Shown here: positions 57,182-64,000 of the stretch, in pieces
Position numbering within the stretch: the stretch's first letter is position 1
Layout of the letters: each line of letters opens with the position of its first letter
Assembly (NCBI RefSeq): GCF_019097595.1
Contig: NC_080717.1
Coordinates: 24,553,876 to 24,617,875 of the forward strand
Length of the DNA stretch: 64,000 nucleotides
Direction of reading: 5' to 3'
Source: Hemibagrus wyckioides
Lineage: Eukaryota > Chordata > Actinopteri > Siluriformes > Bagridae
Translations under genes and position numbers: made by a program
The notes under the pieces: generated by a model
Told to the model about the DNA's origin: nothing
Databases searched by the model: none
Seen by the model: only the letters and a program-made list of their open reading frames with translations

Positions 57182-58200
57182 CTTTTTTTCTTTCTCTTGC
57201 TTGGTACTTTAAACACAGGTTCATCATCCATCTCCACGTCTTCCCCGTCTTCCTGTGCTGGTGTAGTGACTGGTCTTTCCAAGCAGCAGCTCTGCACCTC
57301 TGTGCCTGCCTCTGCCAGCGCAGACAGCTCCAGCACTGTGTCAGAATCCACTGAGCAGGTTCACTCCTGTTCTGGTTCAGCTAAGCTGGCCTTTTCTTGG
57401 TTTGGTTTAGTATCACTTGACTAAACCAACCTCTACAGGGTCCAATCAGCCGATCGGGGCCTCACTGGGACCGGTTCAGACGGGCAGGGTTCCTCTGAGG
57501 GCTCGCTCTCCTTCAGCTCTGGTGCAGCAGCTGCTCCGGGGCTTTCAGCAGCCGGCCAAACTGTGGCCGCAGGGGGATCGACCCCAGCCGGCTCAGCTGC
57601 GTCCTGCCCTGGTTGCTCAGAAACACTGGGCTCACTGTGCCATTCACGACAGGCTCAAACAAGACGTCTTATTTTGACCCATTTAAAACATTTTACATCA
57701 GCATCAGAGGAAACGAAGATATTGTAGTCGAAACCGTCAACACTGAATTTAAAAACATTTAGTTCTTCTACACCTTCTTTAAAAACCATAAAAACCAGGA
57801 ATTCTTCTAAAAGAAACCAGGTGTTTAATCAGTGGAGACTTGTAACCAATGGGGATTTTCTTAATGGGGGAGACCATTCACCCATACCGAGACAGCTCTT
57901 TACCGATTGCTTTATATGCAATGAAAGGAGGGACATTTGATAGCATGACCTTCTTAGCTGGGGAACTGAGGGGAGAAAACAATTTCAGCTCATTATTGAC
58001 CACTATGCCTTCTGAGTCAATTTTTTCACTTTTTCAACATCATTCAAAAAATTGCATTGCTCATTCTATATTATTCTTTCATTCAGTATTCTCGTGCCCC
58101 ACCATGTTACCGACCGCTAAACAACATTCTTCAACACTCGCCGCACACACTACACGAACACTACAACTCTCACAGAGCTTCGTGTTCAGATCCGTCATAG
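57182..58200 (-). pseudogene. ORF1 (gag-like) remnant of the Tx1-like LINE
   Basis: The minus-strand translation, broken by frameshifts and stops, keeps recognisable ORF1 order: SVEECCLAVGNMVGHEN (about 58150), VNNELKLFSPLSSPAKKV (about 57990), SNVPPFIAYKAIGKELSRYG, then PIKKIPIGYKSPLIKHL and the start of a CCHC knuckle region (VKCFKWVK, about 57685). A proline/glutamine-rich stretch with many stops follows. The C-terminal tail is acidic (DGEDVEMDDEPVFKVPSK, about 57200-57240). In Tx1-type elements this protein is an RNA-binding chaperone. The zinc knuckle is damaged: W replaces the second C of CxxC. Confidence 0.8.
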
Positions 58201-58373
58201 CACTAACTCACAAACACACACAGTTATTTCTTCTCACACACGCACTCACACAATAAGTACAATTATTCTGAGATATTAAAAAGAAAACAGTTCCACTTAA
58301 TGGCGAGAAATTGGCGAGACACCAACCACCCTCATGCTCTACATGCCACACTTGCTCCTCTGCCATGCATGCA

Positions 58374-58374
58374 C

Positions 58375-58418
<44 letters not shown>
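58374..58418. repeat. (GA)n microsatellite
   Basis: GA units with two AAAG interruptions. Confidence 0.92.
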
Positions 58419-58667
58419 TGAAGGTTCGAGCTACACCTCTGAGTCCTCCCATGTGACAGGAAGTCAGGGAACTGATTCCGTATTCTGGAGTCGGAATGTG
58501 AAAACGACAACAGAGGGCCTCAGGAGGCATCACCACCGTCCATCCCTTCATCCTTCTGTATCTGCATTTCTTCCCTACTGGCTATCAGAAGCGAACAGAC
58601 CAGACTCCTCAGAGGAGGTCAAGTCATGCTCAAACTCATACTAATCCACTCTATTAACACTAGTTAC

Positions 58668-58720
58668 CTAGCTAACAGAAGCTAACACGAGCTAACACAA
58701 GCTAACAGGAGCTAGCATGA
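58668..58720. repeat. Short 10-bp tandem (AAGCTAACAC)
   Basis: Four to five units AGCTAACAGA, AGCTAACACG, AGCTAACACA, AGCTAACAGG. Confidence 0.85.
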
Positions 58721-58999
58721 CATTTCTGAGAGGATTCTTAGCTATGTTCATAGATGTTAATAATCAACGCTGTTGACTACATCACCTAGTGGGTCGGAAT
58801 CATAAATGCTAATGCTAGTCAGTTTTGCTAACCTGACAGGATCTGAGAGAACCTAAAGTCATTTCAGTGGATGTGAATAATCAGTGCTTGCAGTGCTAGC
58901 GAGCTAACATTAAATAACTGCTATAAAGATCATCTAGGCTAATGCTAGTCATTTGGCTAAAATTGAAATTAAATAAATAAATAAATACATTTACTATTA

Positions 59000-59036
59000 T
59001 TGTTATTGTTATTGTTATTATTATTATTATTATTAT
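59000..59036. repeat. (TTA)n/(TTG) microsatellite
   Basis: ATTGTTATTGTTATTGTTAT passing into ATT units. Confidence 0.85.
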
Positions 59037-59212
59037 CACTGGCCTTTTAAAAAAAAATAATTATAAAGTAATTATACGAAGTAATTTTAATTAATTAACC
59101 ATTGCATTTAAAAAAATTAATAAAAAATAAATTTGCTTTTTAGTCTACAAAAATATGATTTGAAAAAGAAATCTGGTGTATGGTCCAGGGATCCGGAAAC
59201 CATGAACATGGG

Positions 59213-59372
<160 letters not shown>

Positions 59373-59655
59373 AAAAAAAACTCCTTTGCTTCTCACACAT
59401 TCTCTTTATCCATACACAAACTTTTCTTTTTCAACTCAGACAAGTGGAAAAACTCTCCCCATAATAATATAGACAAACTGCAAACACTTTTACTTATGTT
59501 TATTATTTTTAATTTTTCCAATTGCATAAATCTGCATTAAAATAGACAGGATGCAACGCTTCTGCATTTTTAGTGGAGGAAGAGATGCCAGATTCACCAT
59601 GCATCAAGAGTCAGGATTGATTAGAAATGGATTAATCACAACTTGATTAAAGGAA

Positions 59656-60035
59656 AGAGAGAGAGAGAGAGAGAGAGAGGAAGAAAGACAGAGAGGGAAA
59701 GAGACAGAGGGAAGGAGGGAGAAAGAGAGACAGTGAGAGAGGGGGCAGAGGGGGAGAGAGAGAGGAAGGGGGGGAGTGGGAGAGGGAAAGAGAGACAGAG
59801 GGAGAGAGAAAGAGAGAGGGTAAGGGAGGGAGAGAGACAGTGAGAAAGTGGGGCAGAGAGAGAGAAACAGAGAGAGAGAAAGGAGAGAGAGAGAGGGAGA
59901 GAGAAAAGGGGAGAGGGGGAAAGAGAGACACAGCGAAAGGGGGGGGGGGCGGTGGAGAGAGAGAGAGAGAAAGGGAGAGAGGGGGAGGGAGAGAGAGACA
60001 TGGCGAAAGGGGGGGCAGAGGGGGAGAGAGAGAGA
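59656..60035. repeat. Polypurine GA/GGGGG block
   Basis: About 380 bases of GAGAGA with AGAGGGGGAGAG and GGGGGGGGGGCGG tracts. ATGGCGAAAGGGGGGGCAGA near 60000 resembles ACAGCGAAAGGGGGGGG near 59931, so units of about 70 bp recur. Confidence 0.93.
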
Positions 60036-61124
60036 GAGATGCTCTGATTCATCACTCAGCTCCACTAAACATGTAATTAAGCAAAAATAAAAATAAACGT
60101 TAAGCACAATTAAAAACCAGTGTGAATAAAAAGCTGCAGGTGATTCAGAGAATTCCTTCTTGAGGATTTAATAAATGTTATATTTTATAATCAGGTCTTT
60201 TATTCACCTGAAGATGAAGACTGCCGTAGCAGATGGTATGTGTCTCAGGAAATCCTCAGGTGTTTTACTATAAAACAGACAATACTATAATACAGACACA
60301 TGAATGACACTCAGAACGATGGCTGTATTATGTAAGCCCCACCCCTCCACACCATAAACAGCCAATCACGTCGTTGGTAAAGATGTCAGCGAGTGATGAA
60401 GAAATAAGGACACTGGAGACTCCTTCCATAAATGTTAAACAAATTCACAGCAATTTTTTAAAAATCCGTTTACATGGAGTGTCGGTCATACACGTCCCTG
60501 TGAATGCGCTGTTGCTATGGAAACGGTAATTTATCATACATTAATGTAAACCTGGGCTGTTATGTCGACCGAGATCATCCTTCTGACCAATCAGAATCCA
60601 GGAGCTCAGTAAAGTCTGTCATCTGTGAGTGATTTAATAAAGAGTTTACAGGATGAGTGTGTTTAATATCTCTGTCTGTAGCTGGTGTTCCGCTCACTAA
60701 TCCCGGTGTAAAGAGGGTTCTGCTTCTCCGTGAGCTCCGGCTCTGTGCTTTCAACTGCAGCTCTGCAGATTAGCACTTAAAAGAAGGATGCTCCACAAAG
60801 CCGCTTTACTTAGGACAAAGAAAAGTCCCGTAGGCGCGATCAATCAGGTCTTTAAAGAGTTATTTGAAGAAATTATTTGAAATAGAATTTTGAATAACGT
60901 GTTTTGCAGGAAGTCTTTAGATCTGTGTTTTTTTCTCGAACATGAAACCAGGGCGCTTACGCCTGAGATTTATCCGAGTCGAGCTGATGAACGACATTCA
61001 GCCAACTTTTCAAATGAATCAAAGTTTAGCTGCGTTATTAATAAAGAAAATGTTCTATAATATAGAGGTAAGGAGCAGACAGGAAGTGCTTTAGAGGATT
61101 AACCACATTTTATATGATAAAAGT
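60036..61124. other. No gene apart from family-1 copy G
   Basis: Unique flank. 60650-60840 is balanced but frameless. Confidence 0.5.
60395..60650 (+). repeat. Dispersed repeat family 1, copy G
   Basis: Shared blocks are ACACTGGAGACTCCTTCCAT, GTTGCTATGGAAACGGTAAT and TCTGACCAATCAGAATCCAG in the usual order, about 250 bp in all. It has no reading frame. Confidence 0.72.
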
Positions 61125-61735
61125 CTCAGTGAAGGAGGTGTGGCCCCTGTGCTTCAGTTACAATATAGGGGGTGTGGCCTCAGTGCTTCATTTAGAATGA
61201 AGGAGGTGTGGTCTTAGTGCTTCAGTTAGAATGAAGGAGGTGGGGCCTCAGTGCTTCAGTTACAGAAAAGGAGGCATGCCCGCTGTGCTTTGGATACAGC
61301 AAAGAGGGTGTGGTCTCTGTGCTTTGGGTACAGTAAAGGAGGTGTGGTCTCTGTGCTTTGGGTACAGTAAAGGAGGTGTGGTCTCTGTGCTTTGGTTACA
61401 GTGAAGGAGGCATGGCCGTTATGATTCAGTTTCAGTAAAAGAGGCGTGGCCTTAGTGATTCAGTTACAGCAAAGGAGGTGGGGCCTTTAAGCTTCACTTT
61501 CAGTAAAAGGGGCATGGCCTCTGTGCTTCAGTAAGAGTGAAAGAGGCATGGCCTCTGTGCTTTGGTTACAGTAAAGGAGTTGTGGCCTTTGAGCTTCAGT
61601 TACAGTAAAGGAGGCGTGGCCTTTGAGCTTCAGTTACAGTAAAAAAAGGCATTGCCTCTGTGCCTTGGTTACAGTAAAGGAGGCGTGGCCTCTGTGCTTC
61701 AGTTTCAGTAAAGGAGGTGTGTTTACTTTAGCAGT
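61125..61735 (+). repeat. 34-bp minisatellite with GGYGTGGCC core
   Basis: About eighteen units of AAGGAGGCGTGGCCTCTGTG then CTTCAGTTACAGTA, 34 bp. Variants include GTGTGGTC, GCATGGCC and TTTGGGTACA. It has the same core as the arrays at 32.5-34.8 kb and 53.1-53.4 kb, but a different remainder. Confidence 0.94.
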
Positions 61736-61756
61736 AAAACTAGTACACTATTTAGC

Positions 61757-61860
61757 TCCTCCTTCTCTTCTTCTCTCCTCTTCTTTTCTTTTCCTCCTCC
61801 TCTTCTTCTCTTCTCCTGCTCTTTTCCTCTCCTCCTGCTCTCCTCCTCCCCTCCTCCATG
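61757..61860. repeat. Polypyrimidine CTCCTCTTC block
   Basis: About 100 bp of CTCCT/CTTCT units following the 34-bp array. Confidence 0.88.
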
Positions 61861-62009
61861 CTAATCTTCCTCCATCACCTGATCTTCACTGACTCCTCAG
61901 ACACACTTTGATACACACCATCACCTCTCTGCTTATTTCCACCCACACAGCAGCCACTGCTGGGAAAAGCCTGAGTCTAACAGCTCACTGCTCATCTACA
62001 GGTGAAGAT

Positions 62010-62010
<1 letters not shown>

Positions 62011-62040
<30 letters not shown>
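62011..62040. repeat. (CA)n microsatellite
   Basis: Fifteen CA units. Confidence 0.93.
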
Positions 62041-62054
62041 TCCACCTGCCAAGA

Positions 62055-62255
62055 ACTTACAGTTACAGCTTCACCTCTGACTGTTACACAGCGCTGACAC
62101 TGGAGACTCCTTCCACACATTAACACACTTCTTACAGAAAAGTGTCACCATGGTAACAACTATCCAGATTCACTACTTCTGAAAGGAAATGAACAGGAAA
62201 CACCTTCTGACCAATCAGAATGCAGAGCTCCACAGCTGCACGGCATAAACACTGT
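62055..62255 (+). repeat. Dispersed repeat family 1, copy H
   Basis: Shared blocks are CAGCTTCACCTCTGACTGTT, CACTGGAGACTCCTTCCACA, ACCATGGTAACAAC and TTCTGACCAATCAGAATGCA. It is shorter than copy G because the central part is reduced. Confidence 0.72.
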
Positions 62256-62550
62256 GAACTTCATCGCACTTGACTTCCAGCTGCTATGTATCGTAGAGCC
62301 AGAGTAAGAGCGAGCATTAGCGGGCTACATGGCTACGCTAGCACTAAATGCGCAGTAAATGGACTGTGCTAATTATCTTTGTGTTGTGGAAGATTAGCGA
62401 GAGCATTAGCGAGGCGCTGTTTATGCTAGCTGTCGGTTTCTTTAGGAGGCCGCTGCTTTTAGTAACAGTGGGCAGGATTCAGGAGGAGGACGCTAACTGT
62501 AGCGCGGCTCGGTGAGAGGGAAAGGATAACAGTGTGTGGGTGGTTCTGCA

Positions 62551-62588
62551 TAACACACACACACACACACACTCACACACACACACAG
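62551..62588. repeat. (CA)n microsatellite
   Basis: CA run with one CTCA interruption. Confidence 0.92.
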
Positions 62589-62787
62589 AGTGATATTCCC
62601 ACAGGAGGGATGGATGATTTTGTTGTTTTCGTCCTCTCGATGCTTTGACGTCTCGCTGGCATCTGCTCGCCGCTCGACTTTGCCAGGAAGCAGAGCAGGA
62701 GAAACATTTCTCACACAGACAGGAGCGAGGAGAGAGCGCTGGAGCTGATAGCTGAGGCAAAGCACTTTTTTAATGTTTAAAGAAAAG

Positions 62788-62928
62788 AAGAGAGAGAGAG
62801 AGAGAGAGAGAGAGAAGGGAGAAAAAAATCTTCTGGCACCTTCTGAGCCACCCGCTGCTGAGTCGATCTCATCTCAGTGTCATTCATCTTTGAAAAAAAA
62901 TATAAAACAACAACAACAACAACAACAG
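62788..62928. repeat. (GA)n and (CAA)n microsatellites
   Basis: GA run 62788-62815 and seven CAA units at 62909-62928. Confidence 0.9.
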
Positions 62929-63603
62929 AAAGCGTATTCCTGGGTGTTTGGTGAACAGGAAATAAAGACTGTAAACAAAAAATATAGACAATAATAAAAA
63001 GAAAATCGATGTTTGTCCTTATACAGAAAGCCACCAATCAACAAAACCAGCACAGTTTATTTTATTCTTTAAATCAAAGACATGATTGCTTTCTCTCTCT
63101 CTTTTTTTAGCAACGTTATCCTGATATCCTCTGTGTCATCAGGAAAGACTAAAGTCCCCAATAAAGCTACGTTTGCGAGTTTAAATATCGTGGTTTTCGC
63201 ACGCTGCTATCAAAACACTCGGTGTCTATCTGGATTGCTTTTAGTCTCGCGTACTTTTTTAAATTAGAAATGTTTTTATTTTCAAATGATGGATTTCGGG
63301 TTGTGATTTTTCACCTTCATGCCTGTCAAGTTACCACCGTAGACTCCGCCCACTTTAAGGACTCAGTCAGGCAGTCAGTCAGTATCTGTAAAAGCAGGAG
63401 CTCTCGATTACGTTTAGTGATGGAAAAAGTGACAGAATCTTTAGAGCAAATCTTCTTTTTTTTATCCGTAAACAAGCAGGAAAACTTTTTTTTTTTTAGA
63501 TGAGGTTTAAATTTCTCGAGTCTCCTCAAACACAAAATCTCAGGATTGGCACCTTGACATATCTCACTGTGGACCTTTAAGCCTCAAGATGTCTGAAGCC
63601 AGA

Positions 63604-63605
<2 letters not shown>

Positions 63606-63643
<38 letters not shown>

Positions 63644-63645
63644 GT
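63606..63645. repeat. (GT)n joined to (GA)n
   Basis: GT run 63606-63622 and GA run 63622-63645, directly joined. Confidence 0.92.
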
Positions 63646-64000
63646 TAATCCTCACCTGTTAATCCTGTAAATTCACACCGGAAGATGGATCTCTCCTGGA
63701 AAACTGCGCCTGCAAACAAGTTGATTGAGGCAAAAAATCCTTCAAAAGGCTTAAGGTGACATACTGTACATGAATCTTTAATCGAATTTATTTGTCAAAA
63801 ATTTAAATCATTATTATTTAAATGATTTTTGTTTTTAAATAAAATCTTTTAGTGTTAAAAGGATGCAAATAAATATGACGTGTTGTTAAATTAAATATAT
63901 CATTTTTCCTAAATAATAAAAACATTTACAGTAGTTCAATCTCCTTCAGTGTGAACAAATAAAGCTTATTAACCACAAAGATATGTTTTTTCACCAAGGG

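Larger units (their letters stand above)
55461..58200 (-). mobile_element. L1-Tx1-like LINE retrotransposon, internally deleted and frameshifted
   Basis: Reading the minus strand from about 58200 down, an ORF1-like segment comes first, then a reverse-transcriptase segment, then the RT C-terminal region. ORF1 pieces include an LSNVPPFI block and a degraded CFKWVK zinc-knuckle start. RT pieces include FDNVYLVHDILD, FLDQEKAFDRVEH and RGIRQGCSLSGMLYSLAIKP, which are typical of the Tx1 group of L1-clade LINEs in fish and frogs. ORF1 ends near 57182 with an acidic then lysine-rich tail (FKVPSKRKKK), and RT begins near 57165 (SRLTKVIEQLIHQDQ). The endonuclease domain and first RT blocks are therefore missing. 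The 3' side stops at a GA repeat near 55461 inside the C-terminal region (DTPWTNILG), without the end of ORF2 or a tail. Frameshifts and stops show it is dead. Confidence 0.9.
58201..59212. other. No gene seen
   Basis: Beyond the LINE's 5' end. A 114-codon plus frame (58300-58644) spans the GA run and is an artefact. Confidence 0.5.
62256..64000. other. No gene seen
   Basis: Unique sequence with microsatellites. 90-93-codon minus frames at 62479-62765 share a CA run and have no domain. 63660-64000 is AT-rich. Confidence 0.5.

Noticed and set aside
57417..57677. Plus-strand 86-codon frame as a gene
   Set aside because: It is antisense to the ORF1 remnant of the Tx1-like LINE, whose motifs read on the minus strand on both sides.

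Overview
This window looks like ray-finned fish (teleost) genomic DNA. It has a vertebrate gene exon with a consensus splice donor, fish-type LINE remnants (an L1-Tx1-like element and an RTE-like 3' end), and many CA, GATA, GAAA and GA microsatellites. Nothing prokaryotic is present: there are no operons, no CRISPR arrays and no dense protein-coding frames. I cannot name the species.

Only one host protein-coding segment can be supported: the first coding exon of a TrkC-type neurotrophin receptor (ntrk3) at 47050-47309 on the minus strand. It carries a signal peptide, the cysteine cluster of the leucine-rich-repeat N-cap, an NIT glycosylation site and a GTAAGT donor. Because the gene reads leftward, 1-47049 is most simply intron 1 (downstream exons lie outside the window or were not recognised), and 47310-64000 is 5' UTR, promoter and upstream flank. 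A CpG-dense stretch at about 47310-47900 is the likely promoter or 5' leader.

The most striking content is tandem repetition. Adding up my intervals, about 18-19 kb of the 64 kb is minisatellite or simple repeat. The main arrays are: 29 bp (4.0-4.75 kb); TCA (11.4 kb); alternating polypurine/polypyrimidine blocks (13.7-16.8 kb); a pentamer (17.6-18.6 kb); a 14-bp unit (19.8-22.5 kb); 18 bp (24.7-26.2 kb); 10 bp (27.3-28.4 kb); about 24 bp with A-runs (30.4-31.3 kb); 33 bp (32.5-34.8 kb); a TAGC-rich unit (37.9-38.8 kb); an ATAACATC-type array (51.1-52.5 kb); 36 bp (53.1-53.4 kb); and 34 bp (61.1-61.7 kb). Several have a second, higher-order period (77, 189, 198 and 281 bp). Almost all the long open reading frames in the window are artefacts of these arrays.

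Mobile elements: an internally deleted, frameshifted L1-Tx1-like LINE lies at about 55461-58200 (minus strand). An RTE-like 3' fragment at 49922-50336 sits in a 15-bp target-site duplication inside an older dispersed repeat. That older family (family 1) has at least eight copies here. A second family is present near 6.2 and 43.4 kb, the latter beside a near-perfect 102-bp inverted repeat. Short SINE/LINE tails recur at 24.4, 24.9 and 25.3 kb.

The rest is AT-rich non-coding DNA with a few non-repetitive blocks that could be conserved non-coding elements of the ntrk3 locus. These are candidates by appearance only. I found no previously undescribed multi-gene system.
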